Part shown: positions 11,651 to 21,309 of the stretch, piece by piece | How positions within the stretch are numbered: position 1 is the first letter of the stretch | How the letters are laid out: each line of letters begins with the position of its first letter | Assembly: GCA_036426205.1 (NCBI GenBank) | Contig: CM071570.1 | Coordinates: forward strand, 69,403,585-69,467,584 | Source of the DNA: Ascaphus truei | Lineage: Eukaryota; Chordata; Amphibia; Anura; Ascaphidae | Direction of reading: 5' to 3' | Length of the DNA stretch: 64,000 nt | Notes under the pieces: model-generated | Told to the model about the DNA's origin: nothing | Database searches by the model: none | Seen by the model: the letters and a program-made list of their open reading frames with translations, nothing else | Position numbers and translations under genes: made by a program

Positions 11651-11697
11651 GTGTGTGGTGTGGTGTGTGTGGTGTGTGTGTGTGTGGTGTGTGTTAA
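11560..11697. repeat. GT microsatellite
   Basis: A (GT)n tract with interspersed GTGG steps. Apparent open frames rich in Cys/Val (plus) or His/Thr (minus) over it are by-products of the repeat. Confidence 0.95.
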
Positions 11698-11699
11698 TA

Positions 11700-12188
11700 T
11701 ATAATATATTTGTCATTATTTAAACTTTATTTAGACACATTTAGTTTTTCTTTTTTCTCTTTGTAAACTGAAAGTGTTTGATAGTAGTCCTTCTTTTATT
11801 TTTGATAATATATATTTTCATAGTCTGTCTTTAGGAATTTTATGTTTTTAAGTTAGTTGTGTCTTGTTGTTTAACTAATAAATCTTGTTCATTTTTTCTG
11901 AATTGCGGAGCAATCTGTTTCTGTTTAACCATCTTTACTTATAGATTAGTTTAGGTGTAATTTAAGTGCTACTAAGGGATTGTCTAAGTTCTTTCATCTG
12001 TTGTGTCTTATATAGTTTTCACTATCCCCTAGCACCATCAGTGTCCTATTAATTTATATACTGACTTTAATTGGGTATATATTTATTTTACCCTATAGTT
12101 AGTTTTATTAAAGGGCTTGAGTTAACCTATATTATGTTGAGCAACTTTCCTTTTGTGTGTTCTATATATTAATGTGTAGAGGTATCAG
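11700..12188. other. Unassigned AT-rich stretch
   Basis: T-rich sequence with no coding signal I recognise. It lies inside the interval of the one-armed foldback relative and may be an insertion into it. Confidence 0.4.
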
Positions 12189-12208
12189 TACTGTGTTAGC
12201 CGAGATCT

Positions 12209-12415
12209 TCAATAATCAAAAATAAATAGATGATACCGTTCTGTGGCTAACGAAATGCTTTTATTTGTTCGCGCTTTCGGAGATACACTGTCTCTTCTTT
12301 CCGCGATTATCATTGTAACATCGCCGAAGAAGAGAGTCAGTGTATCTCGAAAGCTCGCAAAATAAAAGCATTTCGTTAGCCACAGAACGGTATCATCTAT
12401 TTATTTTGAATATTG
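12209..12415. repeat. Inverted repeat with two hammerhead-like cores
   Basis: Two arms of about 92 bp (12209-12300 and 12324-12415) are near-perfect reverse complements around a loop of about 23 nt. Each arm holds GATGATACCG, a GGCTAACGAAATGC block, and, next to the loop, a hammerhead-like core: GAAGA, an AGAGA/TCTC stem, then GAAA (12324-12352 plus; mirror at 12272-12300 minus). The C3 and U4 positions of the CUGANGA box are altered, so activity is doubtful. An AT tract follows at 12416-12465. Confidence 0.8.
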
Positions 12416-13009
12416 ATATATATATATATATATTATATAATATATATATATATAATAATGTATCCTATATGCCATAGAAAACATAAAGATACGTAATTTT
12501 CTTATTTTTTTTCAAATTTGTAATCCATACCGTCACTCTTTGGGGGTTTTCTGGGGTCTTCATCTGTCTCTTTGTCTTCATCTGTACCACGCCCTTGTCT
12601 TCTTTATTCCGGAGGTCCGTCCTCCTCGGCTTCTTGCTCTCAAATGAGGCATCATAGGCTTTTATAGCCCTATGACATCACATTTCCATCAAAGGGATAC
12701 CACGGCCCTGATTGGCCAGTGAAAACCATGTGTTTTTTTTTTTATGATGTCATGTAAAGGAAATGAAGCCAGCCAATCAGAATGGCTGTGCTTCATTTCC
12801 CTTTAAGATGACGTCATCAAAAGTAAGATGGCCACCGTCACATGGTACTTGAGCCAATCAGATCGTGAGAACTAAATCCCCAATCTGATTGGCTGTAGTG
12901 GACCATGTGACAGATGTTTGGGGAAGAAAGGATGTGACGTCATCCAAAGGGAGTTACTTGGTACTTGAGCAAATCAGATCATGGGAACTAAATCCCCATG
13001 GTTTTTTTA

Positions 13010-13308
13010 ACTTGATTTTATACTGTATATTCATTGGTGGGTAACAATGAGTATATACATTTTAATTAATATGGTATTAATGGTATGTATTTGATTTGTA
13101 AGCATTATGTCATTCTTAATTTTAGTGTGTGAATGTAATTTATGGTATAGGGATTATGACTATGTATGTATGTCTATGTTTATTGTAATTTGCTTTGAAT
13201 GACACCTTAAGCACTTAGCACCTGAGCACTTTAATTACCTAGAATAGAAGGAAACCAATAGTGTGGGACTGTGGGGTATATTTTACAGTCCTTTCCAACC
13301 AGTGATTA
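13010..13308. other. Unassigned AT-rich stretch
   Basis: I see no coding or repeat signature here. It lies between the foldback relative and the hammerhead-like motif at 13309. Confidence 0.4.
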
Positions 13309-13352
13309 CACCCCCTGTCAAAGAGTAATAAACTCGAAACGCATAGAGGTGA
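13309..13352 (+). ncRNA. Degenerate hammerhead-like motif
   Basis: Reads CTGTCAA at the CUGANGA position (13315-13321, two changes), then an AGAGT/ACTC stem II with a short loop, an intact GAAA (13336-13339), CGCATA as the small stem III plus cleavage triplet, and GAGGTG. The flanks CACCCC and GAGGTG could pair with one mismatch as stem I. PLE-type hammerheads have exactly such a very short stem III. The core changes suggest it is inactive. Confidence 0.45.
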
Positions 13353-14340
13353 TACTGGCTATTTTGGTACCACGTGGGACGCTGTGACTACAGACGCCAG
13401 CGTCGGTTCCCTGCTTTGCTTATTTGTGTTTGTAGGTTGTTTGGAGCTCGGCAGCCACCATACTTTTACTCTGCACAGCAATTCCTTCTATGGTCTTTGC
13501 GTATTGGGACATTTATCATCCAACAGGACTGCTTGTTTTTTCATCTGACGGGTTGTCAGGCAGGAATATTGTGGACAGCATGCTACCATTTTATTATTTG
13601 TAATGTAAGTTAATGTATTGTTCATAATTTACATAAAGTGGTATTTTTAAAAATTACAACCCTCTTTTTTGCGCTTTCTTTTATGTATGTATGTGTTCAA
13701 GTTGGCTTTTTTTTTGATTGCGAGAGAAAGATTGGAGCATCAGGAGGGACTATTTGAATACTGGAGGGTCTGGGATCTGCGCACACCCTATTTATTTTTG
13801 CTGTTGCATATTGGTACAGGGAGCCTTCAAGCTCCTTTTTCTACCTAGAGTAGATAACTAGACCGTACAGAGTTTTGTCTGTTTACAATAAGAAATATTT
13901 GAAATAATAATAATTTGAGTATTTGAACATACCAAGAATATCAAATGAACATCTTAAAGTCAGTCAATTGTTACTTAATCTGTGGGGGCTTGATACAGTA
14001 GAAAAAGTCTTATACTTTTGAATTTTTTTTGCTCTTATTTTCCTAACTTGCCCATGGCTTCTCACTGAAAGAATGAACACATTACATTAAGTAATGCTCT
14101 GGCAAACGTTACTTTTTTTTCTAAAAAGAGGACAATGTCAGGCTGTTCAATCATACTAGATAAAAAAAAAAGATCCAAGGTTCAAACACCAGTGCTCTAA
14201 AGTTCTATTTCTTCCCTCACAGGATTCCACTTCCAGTCATAATACTGTAGGTACCTGTAGATTTTCAATAAAAACCCATTCTGCACATTTCTTAAACATA
14301 TCTATCTATAGCATTTAATGACAAAGAGTTTATAAATGTA
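13353..14340. other. Probable PLE-associated non-coding sequence
   Basis: No protein motif. It follows a hammerhead-like motif and precedes a minus-strand PLE RT fragment, so it may be PLE terminal or 3' sequence from one or two copies. The assignment rests on context only. Confidence 0.3.
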
Positions 14341-14344
14341 CTAG

Positions 14345-14835
14345 TTATTTTATAATTTTAGAAATCTGTTGCTATGGAAATTATGTCTTTGAAAAAACAT
14401 GAGTCTATTTGAGCAAATAGGATCTTGCGGGGAAATAGTGGAACTGTTTGCAAACTGTGCTTTATTCAATATAATATATATTTTAAACAATGCAACAGAA
14501 CCCATTGCAATCTTCCCATTGGATTCAACAGACAAAACAAGATCCAGGAATTCAATTGACTGTGATTGAATACTGTAGGTAAATTTCAAACCTTATCATA
14601 TTCATTGAGGTTATGAAATAGATCAATAATACAAGATTAACCACCTCCCCAGACGATGGTAATCTCATCTATGAAATGGACATACAGGATCAGGCCTGCC
14701 TCAAAAGGGTTGTCACGTGAAACCCTATCATCCTCCCAATAATCAATGAAGAGGTTGGTTTAACTGGGGGCAAACTTGGGCCCCATTGCCGTTTCACAGA
14801 TTTGCAGAAAACCCCCATCATTGAATAACTGATTA
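14345..14835 (-). pseudogene. Penelope-like element: RT fragment
   Basis: On the minus strand, from 14835 downward, the translation gives LQICETAMGPKFAPS, then NLFIDYWEDD, then LYVHFIDEITIVW, and after a gap KFTYSIQSQSIEFLDLVLS (14589-14530). This is the order of PLE reverse transcriptase motifs: AMGT.FAPSYANLF, the catalytic box (usually YIDD, here FIDE at about 14660-14678), then the F...S..I.FLD motif. The catalytic second Asp reads Glu. It is a dead fragment with shifts; neither the N-terminus nor GIY-YIG is attached. Confidence 0.75.
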
Positions 14836-14839
14836 ATTT

Positions 14840-16078
14840 ATATTATAGGCTAAAGCAGTAAAATTCCAGGTATTATTTAAATCCCTGCTCTCTGATTGGT
14901 TAGAATTCCGGGTATTATTCACTCAGTAATGCCCAGAATTTTTGGCAACTTACTAATTCACCTTTCAGAGATGCAGGGAGAGCGCGTGCTGAGAAAAAAT
15001 GCCAATTTTAAAACTTAACTGTAAGTACCTCTCCTGCTCCAAGCTCCGGAAGCACCTCCGCTCCTCTCCTCACTCAGCTCGGCAGCATATGCAGTCTCTC
15101 TCTCTCTTTCACAGCTGCTAGTGCTGTCAGACGCTGCCGTGTCCAAACTGGTAACTTTGTTACTTGCAACAAAGTAATATTTCTCACAACATCTATAGCT
15201 TGTGCTAAGGTAATTTGTATTTCCATTTTATTTAGTTGTATTTATCACTGTTCCTCCACCTCTCCCCATCTCCCCTCCATCCAACTCTACCCCTCCACAT
15301 CACCTCACTTCTCCCCTCCCCCCTCTCTATCCCCCTTCACCTCTCTCTCCCCCCTCTCTCCTCCCGCCCTTGACTCTCTCCCCTCCCCCTCACCTCTCTC
15401 TTCTTCCCCCTTACCTCTATCTCCTCCCCCTCACCTCTCTCTCTCTCCTCCCCCTCACCTTTCTCTCTCCTCCCCTCACCTCTCTCTTTCTCTCCTCCCC
15501 CTCACCTCTCTCTCTCATCTCACCTCACCTCGCTCTCCTCCCACCATCACCTCACTCCTCCCCCTTACCTCTCTCTCCTCCTCACCTCTCTCTCTTCTTC
15601 TCCCTCACCTCTCTCTCTCCTCCCCCACTCACAACTTTCCTGTCCCCCTCACCTCTCTCTCTTCTCCCCCTCATCTCTCTCTCCTCCCCCCTCACCTCTC
15701 TCTCCTCCCCCACATCCCCTCTCTCTGCCACCATACCTCTCCTTCCCCCCTCCCCCCTCTCTCCACCCCTCCCTCCCTCTTCCCCTCTCTCCCCCCTCAC
15801 CTCTCTTTCTCTCCTTTCACACACCTCACCTCTCTCTCTTCTCCCCCCCATCACCTCTCTCTCTTCTTGACCCCCTCACCTCTCGCTCTTCTCCACCCCC
15901 TCACCTCTTTCTCTTCTCCCCCCCACGTCTCACTTGCTACTTTACTTATTTTTCCTACACAGGTGCATCAGCATAGTTCCAATTTATATATCTTGACAAA
16001 AGTGTCTATTATTTTATGAAAAAGCCTACATTTAGCCTATAAGAGTAATAATCCCCTCAGAACAGGGCATTACTGGCC
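14840..16078. mobile_element. Non-autonomous repeat A with CT-rich core
   Basis: The ends resemble those of repeat B. The left part has GGCTAAAGCAGT, then GGTATTATTTAAATCCCTGC and TCTCTG. The right part has AAGCCTACATTTAGCCTATA then GTAATAATCCCC and GAACAGGGCATTA. The middle (15240-15930) is a CCCCTCACCTCTCTCT-type minisatellite. No transposase is present. Open frames over the CT core on both strands are by-products of the repeat. Confidence 0.55.
15240..15930. repeat. CT-rich minisatellite
   Basis: About 690 bp of near-pure pyrimidine sequence built from a degenerate unit of CCCCTCACCT followed by TCTCTC runs. It forms the core of repeat A. Confidence 0.95.
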
Positions 16079-16108
16079 AATAATGCCCTGTTCTTCGGGG
16101 ATTATTAC
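16045..16108. repeat. Perfect-looking palindrome at the A/B junction
   Basis: GTAATAATCCCC plus CAGAACAGGGCATTA faces its own reverse complement across the junction of repeats A and B, with a loop of about 7 nt. It is formed by the right terminus of A meeting the left terminus of B, so the two copies appear to abut through their inverted termini. Confidence 0.75.
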
Positions 16109-17535
16109 TTAATTATGGTCTAAAGCTGTTAAACTGTTGGCATTATTGAAATCCCTGCACTCTGGGCATTATCCCTACAATTCTGGGCATTATCCATTCA
16201 ATAATGTGCCTGAATTTGTGGCACCCTGCAAAGTTTTTCAGCCAATCAGTTTTGAGTTCTCATACACACAGAGTGAGAACAGCTCTCCGACAAGGGAAGT
16301 GATTGGACAGGAGGCAGCAGCAAGGCCCTGACTCCTCCCCCATCTTGCCTGCAGAGATCTCCGCAGGGGAGAACACGGAGGAGAAAGGTGTGTGTGTCAG
16401 CTGTGTGTGTGTTTTGGGTCCAAAGGGGGCAGCAGAGTGTTTTATTGGTGTGTGTGCATTTTGTGGCCGTAGAGGTGGTAGCAGAGTCTGTTTTGATGGT
16501 GTGTGTGTCTTAGTGGGTGTAGAGGGGGGGTCTGCAGTGTGTGTTTTCTGGGTGGAGAGGGTGGACAAGGGCTGCAGAGTGTGTTTTGTTCGTGTGTGTG
16601 TGTCTGTGTGAGTCTGGAGTGTGTGTGTATGGGTGTAGAGGGGGCAGCAGTCTGCTTTTGTTCATTTCTGCAGAGTGTGTGTGTTTGTGTGGGGGGGGGG
16701 GGCTGAAGCATGTGTTTGTGTATGTATATATATAGTTGCAGAGTGTGTGTTTGTGTGTACATTGGGAGGGTCTACAGAGTGTGTGTATATAGAGGGGGGC
16801 TGTGTGTATGTACAATTTAATTTTAATAAACTTGCCGTAAAAGCAAAAAATTGTAGACAATAATGCTGATAAAAACCAATATGACAACAAATTGTATCTT
16901 TTTTATGAAAAATGTAAAAAATAAAAAAAGCTTACATTTAGCCTATAATAGTAATAATCCCCTCAAAGGAAGTACTTTGGGTTTGTTTGTGTGTGTGTCT
17001 ATAGAGTGTGTATTTGTGTATCTAACTACAGAGTTTGTTTGTGTGTGTCTGTCTGCAGAGTTTGTGTTTGTGTGTGTGTGTGTAGCGGCACGTTGTCTTT
17101 CTATGTATAGCTGCAGAGTTTGTTTGTGTGTGTCTGGTCCCTGCAAGTTTGTGTGTGTGTTGTGCGGGTTGGATTGCGGGGTATGTGTAGGCGGCACAGT
17201 GTAAGTTCGATGGTGGTGACGTATGTATGGCTGCATTCGCAGATATGGTGTGGTTTTAGCAGCTGATTTTGTGTTTGTGTGTGTAGCTGCAGTTTGTGTG
17301 TATAGCTGCAGAGTTTGTGTGTGTATCTGTAGTTTGTGTGTCTGTCTGTGTATAGCTGCAGAGATTGTGTGTGTGTGTGTGTGTAGCTGCAGAGTTTGTG
17401 TGTGTAGCATCAATTTGTGTGTTTCTGCCTTCAGAGTTTGTGTGGGTAGCTGCAGTTTGTGTGTGTGTGTATTACTGCAGGGCAATATTGACTAGTAATG
17501 CCCGGGTTCTTCAGGAATTATTACATAAATACGTA
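16079..17535. mobile_element. Non-autonomous repeat B with GT-rich core
   Basis: Left part: GGTCTAAAGCTGTTAAACTG, then GGCATTATTGAAATCCCTGC and CTCTG, homologous to the left of A. An internal block at 16926-16972 repeats the right-hand block of A (TTTAGCCTATAATAGTAATA then ATCCCCTCA). A terminus-like block (AGTAATGCCCGGGTTCTTCA) closes it at 17496-17515. The core is GT-rich minisatellite with a unit near GCTGCAGAGTTTGTGTGTG. No transposase is seen. Confidence 0.5.
16380..17480. repeat. GT-rich minisatellite
   Basis: Degenerate tandem units of GTGTGTGTTT plus TAGCTGCAGAGT, interrupted at about 16820-16975 by a unique or terminus-like block. The long Val/Cys/Ser frames on the plus strand and Thr/His/Leu frames on the minus strand follow from the repeat and are not genes. 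Confidence 0.9.
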
Positions 17536-17619
17536 TTTATTTATACAATCCTTTTTTCACTTGTGTGATTGCACTTTATTCACTTGAGATACATATTCTC
17601 TTTTAGTATTTATATAATA

Positions 17620-18235
17620 ACTAGCTGATATACCCGGCGTTGCCCGTGATGCAATTTTCCCCCTCCCCCTCTGTTTCCGCACCCCCCTCTCTCTTAGCTC
17701 CCCCTGTCTCTCTTCGCTCCCCCCTCTCTCTCTCTCCCCATTCTCCTCTCTCTCTCCCCCTTCCCCTCTCGGCCCCCTATCTCTTTCTCCCCCGTTCACA
17801 GCAATCCGGTCTCTCCCCTACACATGATTGTGCCCCCCCCCTCCCTTCACAGCTCCGGTCCCCCCCCCCAGTTCACAACTCCTTCCCCCCATTCACAACC
17901 AACTACCCCCACCCCCCCAATTCACAGCTTGGTCCCCCTTCTTCACAGCTCAGTTCCCCTCATCTTCACAGCTCAGTTCCATCCCAAACACTCTCTCTCT
18001 CACACACTCTCATCACATCGCCCTCGTCTACTCACACTCTCATCTAAGCTCCTCACATCACACTCTCTCTCACACACACTCTCTGGAATCACGACACCGC
18101 GTCTCTCTCGTTCACGACACGACTTCTCACAAACTCTTCTCACACCCCTCTCTCTCACACCACTCTCTCTCTTCACCACACACAACCGCTCTCTCTCTCT
18201 CACACACACTCTCATTTTTATTTAGGAGTACAATC
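17620..18235. repeat. Repeat beginning with a GGCGTTGCCCG box, CT/CA-rich
   Basis: Opens with ACTAGCTGATATACCCGGCG followed by TTGCCCGTG, a box I have seen described in many animal interspersed repeats but cannot assign to a family with certainty. It is followed by about 550 bp of C-rich and TC/CA-rich sequence with repeated TTCACAGCTC- and CTCTCTCACACA-type units. No coding sequence is supported. Confidence 0.45.
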
Positions 18236-18239
18236 CCTT

Positions 18240-20195
18240 TGTATAACCATTTTATTAAATCGTGGATACATCGGCATCTTCACAACTTTCTTTCTGTCGC
18301 AGTATGAGGAGCCTGCAGCTGCCTAGGGTTTAAAAAGAGCCTTTTTAAACTGAGAGGCTATTTAAGTACAGGCTAATTTAAAAATACACGAAAACGTAGG
18401 CGAGCCAATTGCATGCTGGTACAGTGAACGTGATGACGCTGCTCAGATCTAACCATTGTTTAACCAGTGCAAGGGAATGACTTGCAAAGTGGATGCTGGT
18501 CCTGGACTTCCCTCAGCACATACAACCCAACCGCGATCCTGGGGGGGGGGGGGGTTGCTTGTCGACCTGGGACATTACCGGTGCGCCTTTTGGTGGGTTT
18601 AGTCTACTGCCTGGGTCTTCGGAAATCAAAGATATCCTGATTTTATCTTGTACAGTCTTTGTTACTTTTTATCTGCGTGACTATACTAGCTATGTTCATA
18701 TGCTTTTTTGAACCTCAGGATAGTTTTCCCTCTTTTCTGTGCCCCCATCCTTTTGGCTATTTAGGTACTTTATGGAAACATTGGGATTGGTTCAGTGTGC
18801 ATACCTCTGGGCAAACTACCCAGTACTACAGGTTCACTTTCGTTTGAACATGGACTGCGATGCACCAATTGGTCGGTACCACAGTCTTGTGGTGATTTAC
18901 ACCCGCTACGCGCGAAGAGATCTGGCGTGGTGTTCAGGCTAAATGCGTTGGAACGTGTTGTTCTAATCCAGAATGCTGTGCCTGGAAACTGTTTCTCATC
19001 TTGACTCTCGTTGGGTTTATTGGGTAGAAGGCCGCCAGAGTGTGCTGATTTAGGGGAATAATGGAGACATATTGCCATTGCAGCCATGACATTGACAGGA
19101 GTTGTTTGTCCTGGGACTTAATCAACAAGTCGGCGGTTTTTCTCACTCACTCAAATCCTCTAGCAAACCCTCGTGCAAGTGATGACGCACTCTTTGGAAT
19201 ACCATAATACCAGAGGTTTGAACAGCTTAGCACACGTCATTACCAAGTAGCAACATCACATAATGAAAGTGTGCTTTCTTTACAATTTAATTTTATTTAC
19301 GTAACACATGAATGATGCTGAGTCCGAAACATTCCATTTGTAATTGGTTATTACTGTTAGATTTAAGAACAATGCAAAATGTAAAAAAAATAAATAAACC
19401 ATAAAAACAAGATGAAGCTTGCAATGATTAATGTTCTTGATATATTTGTTTGTGTTTGATCAGATTCGAAAATGTACGTGTCTCTTAAAAAATTTATTTT
19501 GTCCCTTTTCGACAAATTACTCTAGAATAAGTTTGTTTTAACAATAGATTTGGCTGCATTGAGCTTTGTACCATGCAATAAATTAATACATTCAACTGCT
19601 GAGTTGTTGTTTTTTTTGCTACATTATTACAGATCACAATAATAAATCTTGATCACCAAGATGAAGGCAATTGACACTACTCACTGACTTAAAATACGCT
19701 TCTCTATTTTTGTTTCATACACCTCTGTACTACTGTAAATGTAGTTTTCCCATTATTTCATTAGCACTGTACATATAGCCTTTAAGAATTTTTGTCACTA
19801 TAACCATTTTGAGGCACTGATAATATTTTCAGAGCATTATTATCTCACTTTTTCAGTCTATATTATTTTTTAAACCAATTCAACACGTAGAGAGGTCTTC
19901 TGTTAATAAAGATTAGGCGTCATACTGTACGTATTAGCAAGCAAGGTATATGGCACACATTTTACAAAGAATATACAATGTCATCGTGTAGGGCTTATAT
20001 TGGTTTCACAACAAAGCCTAATGCAAACATAGCAATTCCCACACAGTACCACCCTTCGGAAACGATTTTAATGCTTAAAGTAGAACTTGAGTGAGTGGCC
20101 ACAGGGCAGTTTAACCCGAATTCACAGGTGGGTCTTAAAAGACCTCCAGTCCATCTAATTTCCTACATGTATTTTTTTTTTAAATGTTAAATAAC
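18240..20195. other. Unassigned intergenic DNA
   Basis: About 2 kb in which I recognise no gene, terminal repeat or transposon domain. It includes a G-run at 18541-18554 and several short frames without motifs. Confidence 0.45.
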
Positions 20196-20199
20196 AGTT

Positions 20200-20297
20200 C
20201 TGTGTATTGGCTAATAAACACACAATACCCGTAAGCTCATATAAACCCCAATTGGGGTCATGTTGGAAGTAGCTCTGGCTCCCTTTGTGTTTTTTTA
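20200..20297. repeat. Repeat block left of the L2 element
   Basis: The first part (20200-20256) is the reverse complement of 23521-23570, sharing TATTGGCTAATAAACACAC and ATATAAACCCC. The next part, GTTGGAAGTAGCTCTGG-CTCCC (20262-20284), recurs in direct orientation at 23878-23901. The L2 element and two AT tracts lie between the two sets. Confidence 0.6.
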
Positions 20298-20337
20298 TCA
20301 GTATACCGTGCCAATCCGCTAGTCCCCTTTGACACTT

Positions 20338-20530
20338 ATACTATATATATATATATATATATAATAGATTATAATACTCTCTATATATATTATCATACTA
20401 GAAGTCTATAGTATAATATATATCATAATAATATATATATATATAGATATATAATATATAGATACTATATATACATATCAGTATCTGGTTATATATCTCT
20501 ATCTCATATAAATATATCTACTATCATATC
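20338..20530. repeat. AT-rich microsatellite
   Basis: Imperfect TA repeats with CTA and ATC steps, immediately before the L2 coding region. It may hide the 5' end of the LINE. Confidence 0.9.
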
Positions 20531-20559
20531 TATTTCAACCCTACATCCCTCCTTACCAT

Positions 20560-21240
20560 CTCGTTTCTATCCATGCTTCTCCTCCTTGCTTCTGGGGATA
20601 TCTCTCCCAATCCTGGTCCCTGCCTTATTTCTGTATGCTCTCATCCTCACCTGCCAAATGCAACCACTACTCCTTCTGGTGTTAACCCCTCTAACCTCAT
20701 ACCCATCCCCTGTCACCCTCCTCTCTCCCTTTCTCCTGTGCCCTTTGGAATGCTCGCTCCCTTTCTAACAAGTTCCTCTCTGTGCATGACTTCTTTCTCT
20801 CTCACTCTCTGTTCCTATTTGCTATAACTGAGACCTGGCTCACTCAGTCTGACTCTGCTCTGGAAGCTGCCCTCTCCTATGGTGGCCTTTCTTTCTCCCA
20901 CATTCCACGCCCTGATTGCAGGGGTGGAGGTGTGGGGCTTCTGCTCTCCTCTCTCTGTGTTACCGAACCCTTCCTATTCCTCCCTCTCTTGTTTTTTCCT
21001 ACTTTGAGGCTCACACTGTCCAGATCTTCTCTCCTCTCCCTGTCCACGTGGCGGTCATCTATTGCCCACCTACCTCTACTCACCCCCCTTCTGCCTTTCT
21101 CTCTCACTTTGAATCCTGGCTCTCTTTCTTTCTCTCCTCAGATTCCCCTGTTCTTCTCCTTGGGGACTTCAATTGCCACATTGATAACCCCTCTCTCCCT
21201 TGGGCATCGTGCTTTCTCTCTCTAACCTCCTCTAACCCCA
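20560..21240 (+). pseudogene. L2 AP-endonuclease domain, partly deleted
   Basis: This is the endonuclease that nicks target DNA for target-primed reverse transcription. An N-terminal box reading ASGDISPNPGP (near 20588-20620) is the GDI-PNPGP segment often found before EN in L2/CR1 ORFs. The EN motifs AITETWLTQSDSALEA (20823-20870, with the catalytic Glu), CRGGGVGLL, and LLLGDFNCHID (21154-21186) follow in different frames. The distal EN part with the SDH motif is missing: the frame passes from the GDFN region straight into pre-RT sequence at about 21235-21310. Confidence 0.8.
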
Positions 21241-21309
21241 GACCCTGGCTAAATTTCCACACATGCATGCTGCGTTCCTCCCCTCGTTCCTCTGAATGCC
21301 TCTGGAGGA

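Larger units (their letters stand above)
10441..12990 (+). mobile_element. One-armed relative of the foldback element
   Basis: Non-coding repeat with the same building blocks, in the same order, as the left arm of the foldback element at 24729-30536. They include the hairpin with ATTATCC..GGATAAT (10525-10590), a TCATC-rich block (10650s), a degenerate CCTTAATTACC...GGTTAA..AAGGGG palindrome (10731-10776), CCACCC-rich spacer, a CTTCATCTG/CCGGAGG block (12560-12640) and the CACATGGTAC central hairpin (12839-12912). Most of a right arm is missing. A GT tract and an inverted repeat with hammerhead-like motifs have been added inside. Confidence 0.6.

Noticed and set aside
15370..15870. 166-codon Ser/Leu/Pro-rich frame and its 90-codon Arg/Glu/Gly-rich antisense partner
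   Set aside because: Both lie wholly inside a CT-rich minisatellite; the amino-acid pattern follows from the tandem unit.
16942..17485. 180-codon His/Thr/Gln/Leu-rich minus-strand frame
   Set aside because: It is the antisense of the GT-rich minisatellite in repeat B, with no motif.
18493..18847. Frames of 62-72 codons beside a G-run
   Set aside because: No motif, and the composition is explained by local GC-rich spots.
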